Source: Sphingomonas abietis
GTDB taxonomy: Bacteria; Pseudomonadota; Alphaproteobacteria; Sphingomonadales; Sphingomonadaceae
DNA: 64,000 nt
NCBI RefSeq assembly: GCF_027625475.1
Contig: NZ_CP115174.1
Coordinates: 2,453,001 to 2,517,000, forward strand
Direction: 5' to 3'
Numbering within the stretch: the first letter of the stretch is position 1; each line of letters begins with the position of its first letter. This document shows, in pieces, positions 52,365 to 61,359 of the stretch. A program made the position numbers and the translations under genes. The notes under the pieces were generated by a model. The model had not been told where the DNA came from. It saw only the letters and a list, made by a program, of their open reading frames with translations, and did not search any database.

Positions 52365-52694
52365 ATGTCGTCTGCCCTGTCCGCTCAGCCCGCTCTGCTC
52401 GAGAGTGCCCCGCAATCCGATCGACGCATCGCGGCGCGTTACGAGATCAGCATCGCCGTGCTGGTCTCGACCGTGGATGGCGTTCCGCTGTCTTCCGAAG
52501 TCACCAACATCTCGGCCTCCGGCTTCCGTGCCCATTCGGCGATGGCGCTCAAAAAGGGCAGCAAGGTGATCGTGCGCTTCGAAAACGGGATGCGGCGCCG
52601 CGCCCATGTGATGTGGCAGATCGGCGAGGACATCGGGTGCCGGCTGCTCCGCCCGCTGACGGCAGACGAACTGGCCGAAGTGCTGGCGGAATAA
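52365..52694 (+). CDS. PilZ domain protein (putative c-di-GMP receptor)
   Basis: Single PilZ domain of 109 residues. The c-di-GMP-binding residues are present: RxxxR within DRRIAARYE and the (D/N)xSxxG motif as NISASGFR. It ends with WQIGEDIGCRLLRPLTADEL, typical of stand-alone PilZ proteins. It would couple c-di-GMP to motility, adhesion or polysaccharide output through an unknown partner. The ATG at 52365 is preferred; a GTG at 52347 is in frame. Confidence 0.9.
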   Translation: MSSALSAQPALLESAPQSDRRIAARYEISIAVLVSTVDGVPLSSEVTNISASGFRAHSAMALKKGSKVIVRFENGMRRRAHVMWQIGEDIGCRLLRPLTADELAEVLAE

Positions 52695-52717
52695 GTCCGG
52701 GGAATCAGACCACAGGA

Positions 52718-53254
52718 TCAGGCCGGAGCGTGCGGGCCACGCTCGGGATGGCATAGCGCCATCAGCACCAGATCGACCCACGCCCCGTCGATGAACAAGG
52801 CGCGACGCAGCACGCCCTCCCGCTCGAAACCCATGCCGGTATAGAGCGCGATCGCCGCGTCATTATGGGCAAAGACGCTGAGCGAGATGCGGGACAGGTT
52901 GAGCTGCCGCCAGCAATAGGCGATGCCCATTTCCAGGGCCTCGCGGCCAAGCCCCCTGCCCCGATCGGCACGCTCGCCGATGCGAATGCCGATGCTCGCC
53001 GAACGGTGGATCGGGTCGATCTTCATGATCTGGATATAGCCGACGATATCCGCCGCCCCGGTCGCGCGGATCGCGAAGAAGACGCGGCTCGGATCATTCG
53101 CCGCATTGCTCCAGAAATCCTCCTGCGCCCGCCAATTGGGTGGCCGGTACGTCTCGTTGAGGGCAGCGGTCTCCGCATCGTCCGCCCAGCGATAGAGCGC
53201 GGGAACATCCACCGGCAGGGTCGGGCCGATCACGACCGAGCGACCGAAGATCAT
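52718..53254 (-). CDS. GNAT family N-acetyltransferase (RimJ/RimL-like)
   Basis: Acetyl-CoA-dependent acyltransferase of 178 residues. The fold is recognisable from GYIQIMKIDPIHRSASIGIRIGERADRGRGLGREALEMGIAYCW, where RGRGLG is the pyrophosphate-binding loop, and SLSVFAHNDAAIALYTGMGFEREGVLR, which ends the domain. It resembles RimJ/RimL-type protein or small-molecule acetyltransferases; the substrate is unknown. The ATG at 53254 gives the family N-terminus. It converges with the PilZ gene and is divergent from the M1 peptidase gene. Confidence 0.88.
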   Translation of the reverse strand: MIFGRSVVIGPTLPVDVPALYRWADDAETAALNETYRPPNWRAQEDFWSNAANDPSRVFFAIRATGAADIVGYIQIMKIDPIHRSASIGIRIGERADRGRGLGREALEMGIAYCWRQLNLSRISLSVFAHNDAAIALYTGMGFEREGVLRRALFIDGAWVDLVLMALCHPERGPHAPA

Positions 53255-53451
53255 CGGCGTGGCGCGCCGGCGTATGGAAAGATAGCGATCATGCCCGTCT
53301 CGTGCTGCCAATATTCGGGATCCGTCCATGCCATGGGCCGGGCCGTGCCCGAAATGAACAAAGCGACACTTTTGCCGGTCGTCGCGACGCGCTTGCCCGG
53401 TCAGCCTCGCTGGCCTAGCCACATTTCATGTCGTTCACCGAAGGCTCCGTC

Positions 53452-55302
53452 ATGCGTCGCACCCTGTCTGCCTCCCTCATCTCGCTGATCGCGGCGCCCG
53501 CCTTCGCGGCGGATCCGCCCTCGCCGATCCTGACGACGCCCGAAGCGCGCGACGTGCTGAGCTATGCCGATCCCAAGGTGGCGCGCGTCACCCATGTCGA
53601 TCTCGATCTCGCCGCCGACTTCAAGTCGCATGTCATGTCGGGCACCGCGACGCTCGACATCCTCGCCGGCAAGAATGCCCGACAGATCATTCTTGACGAC
53701 AAGAAGCTCGCCATCGCCAGCATCACCGATGGCGCCGGTCACGCCCTGACATGGTCGGTCGGCCCGACGGACGCCTATAAGGGCGCGCCGCTGACCGTGC
53801 AGATCGGCACTGCGCGCAAGATCGTGATCCGCTATGCGTCGAGCCCGGATGCCAGCGCGCTCCAGTGGCTGCCGCCCGAACTCACCGCCGGCAAGGCGAA
53901 GCCCTATCTGTTCAGCCAGGGCGAATCGATCAACAACCGCAGCTGGATCCCGACGCAGGACAGCCCCGGCATCCGCCAGAGCTGGTCGGCGAAGATCACC
54001 GTGCCCGATGGCCTGATGGCGGTGATGAGCGCCGAACGGCTGACCCCGAACGGCGAGCCGGCCGGTCCGGGCCGGCACAGCTATCGGTTCCGGATGGACC
54101 ATAATGTCCCGCCCTATCTGATCGCGCTGGCGGTGGGCGATCTTGCCTTCCGGCCGCTCGGCCCGCGCACCGGCGTCTACACAGAGCCCGCGATGCTGGA
54201 TAAAGCCGCGCGCGAGCTGTCCGACACCGAGAAGATGGTGGACGCTGCCGAGGCGCTCTACGGCCCCTATCGCTGGGGCCGCTACGATATCCTCGTGCTG
54301 CCGCCCTCCTTCCCGTTCGGCGGCATGGAGAATCCCACTCTCACCTTCGCCACGCCGACGATCATCACCGGCGACAAGTCCAATGTCGACGTGATCGCGC
54401 ACGAGCTGGCGCACAGCTGGTCGGGCAATCTGGTCACCAATGCGACCTGGTCGGACAGCTGGCTCAACGAGGGCTTCACCACCTATTTCGAGAACCGCAT
54501 CGACGAGGCGGTCTATGGCAAGGAGCGCGCGGCGACGCTCCCCGACCTCAGCTGGGACGATCTGCAGGACGAACTCAAGGAAAATCCGGCCCGCGCCTCG
54601 CGCCTGCATGGCGATCCGGAGGACGGCGCGGTCGACTACACCAAGGGCTCGACCTTCCTGCGGACGATCGAACAGGCGGTCGGCCGGCCGCGCTTCGACG
54701 CCTATCTGCGCTCCTATTTCGATCGCCACGCTTTCCAGCCGCAGACCACCGCCGGTTTCCTCGCCGATCTGCGCGCCAACCTGATCAAGGGCGATCATGC
54801 GCTGGAAGCAAAACTCCAGCTCGATACATGGGCCTATCGACCGGGGTTGCCGGGCAACGCCGTGCATGTCACCTCGGCGACGCTCGCGCGGGTGGATCAG
54901 GATCGCAAGCGCTTCGAGATGGGCGCTGCGGCCAGCTCGATCGACGTGAAGGGCTGGTCGACGCAGGAATGGCTGCGCTTCCTCAACGGTCTGCCGCGCC
55001 AGCAGCCCCCCGAGCGGCTGATCGAGATGGACAAGGCGTTCGGCCTCTCGGCATCGCCCAATGCCTATATCCGCTGCGCGTGGCTGGAGATCGCGATCGC
55101 CAACCATTTCGAGCCGGCGGTGCCGGCGCTGGAACAGCACCTGACGACGGTCGGCCGGATGCTGCTGGTGACGCCGCTCTACAAGGCGCTCAAGGCCCAG
55201 GGCGCATGGGGAATGCCGATCGCCAGCCGCATCTTCGCGAAGGCGAAACCGACCTACCATCCCGTCGCGCAGGCCGCGATCGAGCGGATCTTGGCCAACT
55301 GA
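53452..55302 (+). CDS. Exported M1 family aminopeptidase (LTA4 hydrolase-like)
   Basis: Zinc aminopeptidase of 616 residues with a signal peptide (ending PAFAA). The exopeptidase motif GGMEN is at residues 290-294 and the zinc site is His317, Glu318 and His321 in HELAHSWSG, with Glu340 in WLNEG. The C-terminal helical domain (KAFGLSASPNAYIRCAWLEIAI...PLYKAL) matches the leukotriene A4 hydrolase/aminopeptidase branch. It would trim peptides in the periplasm. The ATG at 53452 gives the signal; an in-frame ATG at 53428 adds eight residues. The gene is closed by a strong hairpin. Confidence 0.95.
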   Translation: MRRTLSASLISLIAAPAFAADPPSPILTTPEARDVLSYADPKVARVTHVDLDLAADFKSHVMSGTATLDILAGKNARQIILDDKKLAIASITDGAGHALTWSVGPTDAYKGAPLTVQIGTARKIVIRYASSPDASALQWLPPELTAGKAKPYLFSQGESINNRSWIPTQDSPGIRQSWSAKITVPDGLMAVMSAERLTPNGEPAGPGRHSYRFRMDHNVPPYLIALAVGDLAFRPLGPRTGVYTEPAMLDKAARELSDTEKMVDAAEALYGPYRWGRYDILVLPPSFPFGGMENPTLTFATPTIITGDKSNVDVIAHELAHSWSGNLVTNATWSDSWLNEGFTTYFENRIDEAVYGKERAATLPDLSWDDLQDELKENPARASRLHGDPEDGAVDYTKGSTFLRTIEQAVGRPRFDAYLRSYFDRHAFQPQTTAGFLADLRANLIKGDHALEAKLQLDTWAYRPGLPGNAVHVTSATLARVDQDRKRFEMGAAASSIDVKGWSTQEWLRFLNGLPRQQPPERLIEMDKAFGLSASPNAYIRCAWLEIAIANHFEPAVPALEQHLTTVGRMLLVTPLYKALKAQGAWGMPIASRIFAKAKPTYHPVAQAAIERILAN

Positions 55303-55303
55303 G

Positions 55304-55339
55304 CCGGCCCGCGCTCCCCGTGAGAGGCGCGCGGGCCGG
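55304..55339. terminator. Perfect 11-bp hairpin between convergent M1 peptidase and lysR
   Basis: CCGGCCCGCGC and its exact reverse complement flank a 14-base loop immediately after the M1 stop and just before the end of the convergent lysR gene. Likely bidirectional; no T-run. Confidence 0.55.
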
Positions 55340-55348
55340 TCTGGCGGT

Positions 55349-56137
55349 TCAGGCGGTCAACGCCGTGACCAGCGAACGCACCTTCTTCTGCCGCCATTGC
55401 GGCAGCGGCGCGATCAGCCAGTAAGTCTCGTCCGACGCCTTCTCGCCGAAGCGGACCAGCCGCCCGCTCGCGAGATCGGCCTCCGCGAGCAGCGCCGGCA
55501 CCGTCGCCCGGCCGAAGCCCGCTGCGGCGGCATCGAGCGCGAGCCCGGCATCGCCAACCGTCACGCCGGCCGCCTTGGCCTCCTCGCCGGGGCAGCCGGG
55601 CCAGGCGATGGTGGTATCGGCGCCGCCTTCGGCCCCCACCGTCAGAAACCCGGCCGCACCCAGCGCGACGCCCTCATGCTCGCCCTTGGCGCTCGACAGG
55701 CAGACTGCGAGATCGAGATTGGCCTGGGTGAAATCCAGCCCGTCATCGGACGAGAGCAGCACGAAGCGCAGGTCCGGATCGCTCCGGGCATAGTCGGCGA
55801 GCTTGGGCGCCAGCCATTTGGCGGAGAAATCCCGCGGTGCCGCGATCGTCAGCGTCTTGGACGACTGGCCCGCCTGCATCGCACGAACCGCCTCCTCGAA
55901 CTGCAAAAAGCCTTGCCGCAGGGCATCGAGACCGGCCTCGCCCTCCGGCGTCAGTTCCAGACCGCGCGTCGTGCGGCGGAACAGGACGACGCCCAGCGTA
56001 TCCTCCAGCGCCCGGATCTGCTGGCCGACCGCGGCCGGCGTCACCGCCAGCTCGTCGGCGGCGCGGGTAAAGCTCAGATGGCGCGCGGCGGCATCGAGCA
56101 CGCGCAGGCCGTTGAGCGGGAGATGGGTCCGCTTCAT
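55349..56137 (-). CDS. LysR family transcriptional regulator (GcvA-like)
   Basis: Regulator of 262 residues, at the short end for the family. The DNA-binding domain (LPLNGLRVLDAAARHLSFTRAADELAVTPAAVGQQIRALEDTLGVVLFRR) is the GcvA type. The effector domain is present but ends soon after GEKASDETYWLIAPLPQWRQ, so the last helices may be reduced. The start overlaps the apaG stop by four bases, placing it third in the metZ-apaG-lysR unit. It may respond to amino acid or sulfur status by position, but that is a guess. Confidence 0.9.
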   Translation of the reverse strand: MKRTHLPLNGLRVLDAAARHLSFTRAADELAVTPAAVGQQIRALEDTLGVVLFRRTTRGLELTPEGEAGLDALRQGFLQFEEAVRAMQAGQSSKTLTIAAPRDFSAKWLAPKLADYARSDPDLRFVLLSSDDGLDFTQANLDLAVCLSSAKGEHEGVALGAAGFLTVGAEGGADTTIAWPGCPGEEAKAAGVTVGDAGLALDAAAAGFGRATVPALLAEADLASGRLVRFGEKASDETYWLIAPLPQWRQKKVRSLVTALTA

Positions 56138-56532
56138 CGCGCGGTCGCCGGTGCGTGGAGCGGGAACATCGGGATCGCGGCATCGAACGGCTCGCCATCC
56201 GCGCCGATCATGCCATAGCTCCCCTGCATCGATCCGGTCGGCGTCTTGAGCGGACAGCCCGAAACATAATCATAGCTCTCGCCCGGCTCGACGACCGGCT
56301 GATCGCCGACGACGCCCTCGCCGACCACTTCGGCGACGGCGCCGCGCCCATCGGTGATGATCCAGTGGCGAGTGAGCAATTGCACCGCCCGGTCGCCGCC
56401 ATTCTCGATCCGGATATGATAGGACCAGAACCAGCGGCCATGCGCCGGCTCGGACTGTTCGGGCAGATAGCTCACCGACACGCGCACGGTCACGCTTCCC
56501 GTCACCGCTTCGAACGGGAAGAGCGCCTTCAT
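56134..56532 (-). CDS. apaG: ApaG domain protein
   Basis: Fibronectin III-like protein of 132 residues. The family core is visible: VTVRVSVSYLPEQSEPAHGRWFWSYHIRIENGGDRAVQLLTRHWIITDGRG, then VVGEGVVGDQPVVEPGESYDYVSGCPLKTPTGSMQGSYGM. ApaG proteins are small, widely conserved and linked to Co/Mg resistance phenotypes, though the molecular role is unclear. Both ends overlap neighbours by four bases, so it is translated in a unit with metZ and lysR. Confidence 0.95.
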   Translation of the reverse strand: MKALFPFEAVTGSVTVRVSVSYLPEQSEPAHGRWFWSYHIRIENGGDRAVQLLTRHWIITDGRGAVAEVVGEGVVGDQPVVEPGESYDYVSGCPLKTPTGSMQGSYGMIGADGEPFDAAIPMFPLHAPATAR

Positions 56533-57737
56533 AGCCCGACCACCTTCAACGCCCGGTCGAAATCCTCGATCACATCGTCGGGATCTTCGAGCCCGACCGA
56601 GAGGCGCAGCATCCCCTCGGTGATCCCCATCTCGGCCTTCACCTCCGGCGAAAGGCTGGCATGGGTGGTGGAGGCCGGATGCGTCATCAGGCTGCGCGAG
56701 TCGCCGATATTGTTGGAGATATCGACCAGCTGCAGCGCGTCGAGCAGGCCATGGGCCTGGCTGCGGCCGCCATCGAGGAACAAGGCGACGATCGTGCCGC
56801 CCGCCGACATCTGCCGCATCGCCAGTTCATGCTGGGGGTGCGAGGCCAGCGCCGGATAGAGCAGCTTGGGCACCCGCGTCTCGAGGAAGCTCGCCACCTT
56901 GAGCGCGTTCTCGCTCTGGCGATGGACGCGCAGATCGAGCGTCTCCAGTCCCTTCAGCACCACCCAGGCGTTGAACGCGCTGAGCGTCGGCCCGGTGTTG
57001 CGGGTGAAAGCGAGCAAGGTCTTCTCGATGAATTCCTCGCGCCCGGCGACGGCACCGGCGAGCACGCGGCCCTGCCCGTCCATCATCTTGGTGGCGGAAT
57101 AAGCGACGACATCCGCGCCGAACTCCATCGGACGCTGGAGTACCGGCGAGGCGAAGGCATTGTCCACCACGGTGGTGATGCCGTGCGTCTTCGCGATGTC
57201 GCAGATCGCCTGGATATCGCAGATGTCGAGCGTCGGGTTGGCCGGCGTCTCGAAGAAGAACACCTTGGTCTCGGGCCGGATCGCCGCTTCCCACGCGGCA
57301 GGGTCGCGGCCGTCGACGATCGTCGTCTTGATCCCGAACTTGGGGAGCAGGGTGTCGGTCAGCCAGCGGCACGAGCCGAATGCCGCGCGCCCGCCGACCA
57401 GATGGTCGCCCGCTTCCAGCTGGCAGAGCAACGCCGCCGTCATCGCCGCCATGCCCGATGCCATGCAGCGCGCCGCCTCGGCGCCCTCGAGCAGGGCAAT
57501 GCGCTGTTCCAGCATCTCCACCGTCGGGTTCTGGAGCCGCGAATAGGTCATGCCCTGCTGCTCGCCGGCGAAACGCGCCGCCGCGTCGCCCGCGCAGTCA
57601 TAGGCGTAGCCGGAGGTCAGGAAGAGCGCCTCCGACGTCTCGCCGAATTCCGAGCGCGCGGTCCCGCCGCGGACTGCCTGTGTTGCCGGTCGCCAGCGCG
57701 TGGTGACGCTGCGATCCTGTCCCGTATACCTCTTCAT
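56529..57737 (-). CDS. metZ: O-succinylhomoserine sulfhydrylase
   Basis: PLP enzyme of the Cys/Met metabolism family that makes homocysteine from O-succinylhomoserine and sulfide. The protein has 402 residues. The PLP-binding Lys lies in YSATKMMDGQGRV; TYSRLQNPTVEMLEQRIALLEGAEAARCMASGMAA and ETPANPTLDICDI are diagnostic. The closely related cystathionine gamma-synthase cannot be fully excluded, but the MetZ-type context with apaG is common in alphaproteobacteria. The ATG at 57737 is chosen by alignment; an upstream ATG at 57770 adds a basic stretch. I saw no SAM riboswitch in the 83-bp divergent region. Confidence 0.93.
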   Translation of the reverse strand: MKRYTGQDRSVTTRWRPATQAVRGGTARSEFGETSEALFLTSGYAYDCAGDAAARFAGEQQGMTYSRLQNPTVEMLEQRIALLEGAEAARCMASGMAAMTAALLCQLEAGDHLVGGRAAFGSCRWLTDTLLPKFGIKTTIVDGRDPAAWEAAIRPETKVFFFETPANPTLDICDIQAICDIAKTHGITTVVDNAFASPVLQRPMEFGADVVAYSATKMMDGQGRVLAGAVAGREEFIEKTLLAFTRNTGPTLSAFNAWVVLKGLETLDLRVHRQSENALKVASFLETRVPKLLYPALASHPQHELAMRQMSAGGTIVALFLDGGRSQAHGLLDALQLVDISNNIGDSRSLMTHPASTTHASLSPEVKAEMGITEGMLRLSVGLEDPDDVIEDFDRALKVVGL

Positions 57738-57820
57738 GATGCGACGCTTTGCCGCGCCCTTGGCCTCCACGTCAATGCAGACCTATAAGGAGGACCGTCC
57801 GCGAGGAGAGGATAGACGCG

Positions 57821-58369
57821 ATGACCGATCTTTTGGCGATCCCGATCAACACCATCGATGGCCACAAAACCACGCTCGGCGCCTATGCCGGCAACGTGTT
57901 GCTGGTGGTGAACACCGCCTCCAAATGCGGGCTGACCCCGCAATATGAGGGACTCGAGGCGCTCTACACCAAATATAAGGATGACGGCTTCGCCGTGCTC
58001 GGCTTCCCGGCCAATGATTTTGCTGGCCAGGAGCCCGGCAGCGACGAGGAGATCGCGACCTTCTGCACGACCAACTTCGCGGTCGATTTTCCGATGTTCT
58101 CCAAGATCACCGTGTCCGGCGTGGACCGCCACCCGCTCTATTCGGCGCTGATCCGCGCCGAGCCGATGGCGATCGGGACCAAGGATTTCCGCACCAAGCT
58201 CGTCGGCTACGGGATGACCCCGAACGCCGAGCCGGAAGTGCTGTGGAATTTCGAGAAGTTCCTGATCGGTCGCGATGGCACCGTCGTCGGCCGCTTCTCG
58301 CCCGACATGCTGCCGACCGACGACGTCATCGTCTCGGCGATCGAGCGGGAACTGCACCCGAGCGAATGA
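57821..58369 (+). CDS. Glutathione peroxidase (Cys type)
   Basis: Thiol peroxidase of 182 residues that reduces hydroperoxides with glutathione or thioredoxin. The peroxidatic Cys is in NTASKCGLTPQYEGL, the Gln in FPANDFAGQEPG and the Trp in WNFEKFLI; it is the Cys form, not selenocysteine. The loop typical of tetrameric enzymes is absent. The ATG follows GAGGAGAGGAT. It is divergent from metZ and separated from leuB by a hairpin. Confidence 0.95.
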   Translation: MTDLLAIPINTIDGHKTTLGAYAGNVLLVVNTASKCGLTPQYEGLEALYTKYKDDGFAVLGFPANDFAGQEPGSDEEIATFCTTNFAVDFPMFSKITVSGVDRHPLYSALIRAEPMAIGTKDFRTKLVGYGMTPNAEPEVLWNFEKFLIGRDGTVVGRFSPDMLPTDDVIVSAIERELHPSE

Positions 58370-58377
58370 CCTGTCTT

Positions 58378-58398
58378 CCCCTCCCCGTCGGGGAGGGG
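58378..58398. terminator. Perfect 9-bp hairpin between gpx and leuB
   Basis: CCCCTCCCC-GTC-GGGGAGGGG sits between two convergent genes. Short CCTCCCC/GGGGAGG palindromes of this kind recur between genes in sphingomonad chromosomes, so it may be both a dispersed repeat and a bidirectional terminator. Confidence 0.6.
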
Positions 58399-58404
58399 AC
58401 AGCC

Positions 58405-59457
58405 TCAGAGCGCCGCGAGCACCGCGTCGGCCATGTCGCGCGTGGTCGTGGTGCCGCCGAGATCCGCCGTCCGATGGCCGGCTGCCAGCGCCGCCGCCAC
58501 GGCGGCCTCGATGCGATCCGCCGCCGCATCCTTGCCGAGCGAATAGCGCAGCATCATCGCCGCCGAGAGGATCGTCGCCAGCGGATTGGCCTTGCCCTGC
58601 CCGGCAATATCCGGCGCCGAGCCGTGGATCGGCTCGTACAGGCCCTTCTGGTTCACATCGAGCGTCGCGGACGGCAGCATCCCGATCGATCCCGCGCACA
58701 TGCTCGCCTGGTCGGAGAGGATGTCGCCGAACAGGTTGCCGGTGACGATCACGTCGAACTGGCCCGGATCGCGCACCAGCTGCATTGCGGCATTGTCGAC
58801 ATACATGTGGCTGAGTTCGATCTCGGGATAGTCGGCGGCGATCTCGATCACCACGTCGCGCCACAGCTGCGAGGTCTCCAGCACATTGGCCTTGTCGACC
58901 GAACAGAGCTTGCCGCGCCGGGCCTTGGCCGTCTCGAAGCCGACCCGGGCGATGCGCGCCACCTCGTCCTCGTCATAGCTCATGATGTCATAGCCCTGGC
59001 GGCGACCGGCCGGCGTGGTGCGGATGCCCTTCTCGCCGAAATAGACGTCGCCATTGGTTTCGCGGACGATCATCAGATCGATGGCCTTCGCTACCTCGGG
59101 CCGCAGCGCGGAAGCGTCCGCCAGTTCGGGGAAAAGCTTGGCGGGGCGCAGATTGGCGAACAGCGCCAGTTCCTTGCGCAGGCCGAGGATCGCCTGTTCG
59201 GGGCGCAGATGGCGCTCCAGCCCGTCGCACGACGGATCGCCGACCGCGCCGAACAGCACCGCATCCGCCCGCTTGGCCAGAGCGAGCGTCGCCGGCGGCA
59301 GCGGGTGCCCCTCCGCACGATAACCGGCCGCGCCGACCGGCGCCTCCTCATAGGCGAGCGCATCGCCGCACACCGCATCGAGCACGCGCCGGGCCTCGAC
59401 GATCACTTCGGGTCCGATCCCGTCTCCGGGCAACAGCGCGATCAGCATGGGCAACAT
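58405..59457 (-). CDS. leuB: 3-isopropylmalate dehydrogenase
   Basis: NAD-dependent oxidative decarboxylase of leucine biosynthesis. The protein has 350 residues. It starts [29 protein letters not shown] and [13 protein letters not shown] are the substrate and metal-binding parts, and [19 protein letters not shown] is the family signature. ATG 59457 is used; ATG 59448 would remove three residues. leuC and leuD are not in the window. It is followed by recO on its upstream side, both on the minus strand. Confidence 0.96.
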   Translation of the reverse strand: MLPMLIALLPGDGIGPEVIVEARRVLDAVCGDALAYEEAPVGAAGYRAEGHPLPPATLALAKRADAVLFGAVGDPSCDGLERHLRPEQAILGLRKELALFANLRPAKLFPELADASALRPEVAKAIDLMIVRETNGDVYFGEKGIRTTPAGRRQGYDIMSYDEDEVARIARVGFETAKARRGKLCSVDKANVLETSQLWRDVVIEIAADYPEIELSHMYVDNAAMQLVRDPGQFDVIVTGNLFGDILSDQASMCAGSIGMLPSATLDVNQKGLYEPIHGSAPDIAGQGKANPLATILSAAMMLRYSLGKDAAADRIEAAVAAALAAGHRTADLGGTTTTRDMADAVLAAL

Positions 59458-59496
59458 CCTCCAGTGCGGGAATTGCTGCAGCCCATGCCAGCAGGG

Positions 59497-60231
59497 TCAG
59501 CCCTCGGCAAGCCGCCTGACCCGGCCCAGCAGCCGCTCGCGCGCATCGAGCACCGATCGGCGAGGGCCGGACAACAGATCGCGTTCGAGGAAAAAGCCGG
59601 TCAGGCGCAGCGCCTGTCGCACATCGTCCCACCCCGCCTCGCCGCCCGCCAGCAGGAACCGCGGCAGCGGCAGCAGACGATCGGCATAGGGTGCCCCGGC
59701 TTCACGCGACACTGCCTGGCCGCTCTTGGGGCTGACCCACGCCAGATCCTCGACCGCGCCGCTCGCCGCACAGGATGCGAGATCGAGGCCGAAACCCAGC
59801 TCCGAAAGCAGCAACAGTTCGTAGCGCACCAGCGCGCCAGCCCAGCCGCGCGCCGAGGGCGCCGCCTCGATCGCCGAAAGCACGGCATCGAGCGCCGCGT
59901 GGAGGCGGGGATAGGACAAGCCTTCGGGCAGCGTCACCGCAGTCAGCGCCGTCACCCATTCGATCGCGGCCGCGGGCAGAGGTTCGGCGAACAGCCCTGC
60001 CCTGCTGTGGAGCAGTTCCACGGTCAGGGCGGCCAGCTGCTCCTCCGATCGCGCGCGATATTCCGCCGCGACGAGGTTGCCGGCCTGCAGCACCGGCCGC
60101 ATCCGCCGCGCGTGGCCACCACGCACATAGCCCGGCAGGAGCCCGTCCTCCGGCGTCAGCAGGCGCGCGACGGCACCATGCTCGCCATGGGCACGAACGG
60201 CGCAGACGATGGCGGTGGCACGGATCAGCAT
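59497..60231 (-). CDS. recO: DNA repair protein RecO
   Basis: Recombination mediator of 244 residues that loads RecA with RecF and RecR. The OB-fold N-terminus ([50 protein letters not shown]) is typical, and the helical remainder has [12 protein letters not shown] where some members bind zinc; only part of that Cys set is present here, as in other alphaproteobacteria. It lies 39 bases upstream of leuB and 39 bases after the polysaccharide deacetylase-like gene. Confidence 0.94.
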   Translation of the reverse strand: MLIRATAIVCAVRAHGEHGAVARLLTPEDGLLPGYVRGGHARRMRPVLQAGNLVAAEYRARSEEQLAALTVELLHSRAGLFAEPLPAAAIEWVTALTAVTLPEGLSYPRLHAALDAVLSAIEAAPSARGWAGALVRYELLLLSELGFGLDLASCAASGAVEDLAWVSPKSGQAVSREAGAPYADRLLPLPRFLLAGGEAGWDDVRQALRLTGFFLERDLLSGPRRSVLDARERLLGRVRRLAEG

Positions 60232-60270
60232 CGCCCCCCGATGTGGGGAGCCCGGGGGGCGCTGTCGAGC

Positions 60271-61287
60271 CTAGAGGCGCCGCTCATAGCGGAGGTTCGA
60301 CCAGCCCTGCACCGCCACCCGGCCCAGCTTGGTGGCATAGGATATCGGGCAGGGCGTTGCCGGGACATCGAGCCGCACGTCGATCAATTCTGCCGCGAAG
60401 CGGGTCGGGAAGCGATCGCGCATCGTGGCGAGCCAGCCACAGAGACCGTCGAAGCGATGGCGAACAATGTCATTGGCCCGCTCGCCATCCCGCGTCGCCA
60501 GCTCGAAACTGTGCCCGACCAGCGTTGCCAGCGGCGATCCCTCCGCCTCGGCGTGGATCAGCGCCGCGCGCATTTCGGCCAACGAGACCGCGCCGATCTG
60601 GAGATGCCGCAGCCTGCCCCCGCCCTCGTCGAGCAGGCCGACCGGCACCTCCACGATCGGCCCGGCGCTCAACGGGGCGACCGCGCTCGCCGGAAAGCCG
60701 GTTTCGCAGGGCCAGGGCATCAGGCTGCCATTATGGCTGCTGTCGATCCGCAGCCCCGCCCGCCGAACCGCCCGAAGAGTATCGGCATTCGCGGCGAAAC
60801 TGCCCGCGCGAAAGGCGCTGGGATCGGGTGCGCCAGCCTGCCGGAGCAATTCGGCGGCACGCAGGATCAGCCCGCGCTGCTCATCTTCCGGAAACTGGGT
60901 CATCTCGAAGCGTATCGGCTGCTGCGGGGCAACGCCTTGCTCGGCGCGCTGGTCCGCCCGCTGGTCGGCCCGCTGCTCCGCCCGTCGCCCACCCCGTCGA
61001 TCCGCCTGCAACCACATCGGATGGGCATGGAGCTGCACCTCCTGCCCGGCCTCCTGTATGCTCCCGACGATCCGACGGATCGGCTCGATCCCGAACAGCA
61101 GCGCGGGCAGCGGATCAACGAAGAAACAGGCCTTGAGCCCATGCTTCGCCAAGGTCGCCAGCTGATAGGCGATACCGACCCCGCCCGGCTCGATCGACCG
61201 GGCATAATTGTCCAGCCAGCTCGCCCCGTCCCGATGCGCGCGCCAGGTGAATTCGGTATCGATCGTCAGGAAAACGCCGGTCGCCAT
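60271..61287 (-). CDS. Polysaccharide deacetylase-like protein
   Basis: Product of 338 residues resembling NodB-fold carbohydrate esterases. FLTIDTEFTWR carries the catalytic and metal Asp, EVQLHAHPMWLQ supplies metal histidines, and RAGSFAANADTLRAVRRAGLRIDSSHNGS matches the conserved Arg/Asp stretch of the family. Around residues 113-130 there is a short repetitive insert (EQRADQRADQRAEQG) unlike the rest. No signal peptide is seen, so the site of action is unclear. A WalW-like cell-envelope role is possible. It lies between recO and uvrC on the same strand. Confidence 0.8.
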   Translation of the reverse strand: MATGVFLTIDTEFTWRAHRDGASWLDNYARSIEPGGVGIAYQLATLAKHGLKACFFVDPLPALLFGIEPIRRIVGSIQEAGQEVQLHAHPMWLQADRRGGRRAEQRADQRADQRAEQGVAPQQPIRFEMTQFPEDEQRGLILRAAELLRQAGAPDPSAFRAGSFAANADTLRAVRRAGLRIDSSHNGSLMPWPCETGFPASAVAPLSAGPIVEVPVGLLDEGGGRLRHLQIGAVSLAEMRAALIHAEAEGSPLATLVGHSFELATRDGERANDIVRHRFDGLCGWLATMRDRFPTRFAAELIDVRLDVPATPCPISYATKLGRVAVQGWSNLRYERRL

Positions 61288-61359
61288 TCCGCCGGCCTAC
61301 GGAAAAGCTCCCACTTTTCCGTAAAGATCGGCGGAGCCGCCTGGTGGTATCGGCGGCGA

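Noticed and set aside
57738..57820. SAM riboswitch upstream of metZ
   Set aside because: The divergent region is only 83 bases and I could not find the conserved core of SAM-II or related classes.
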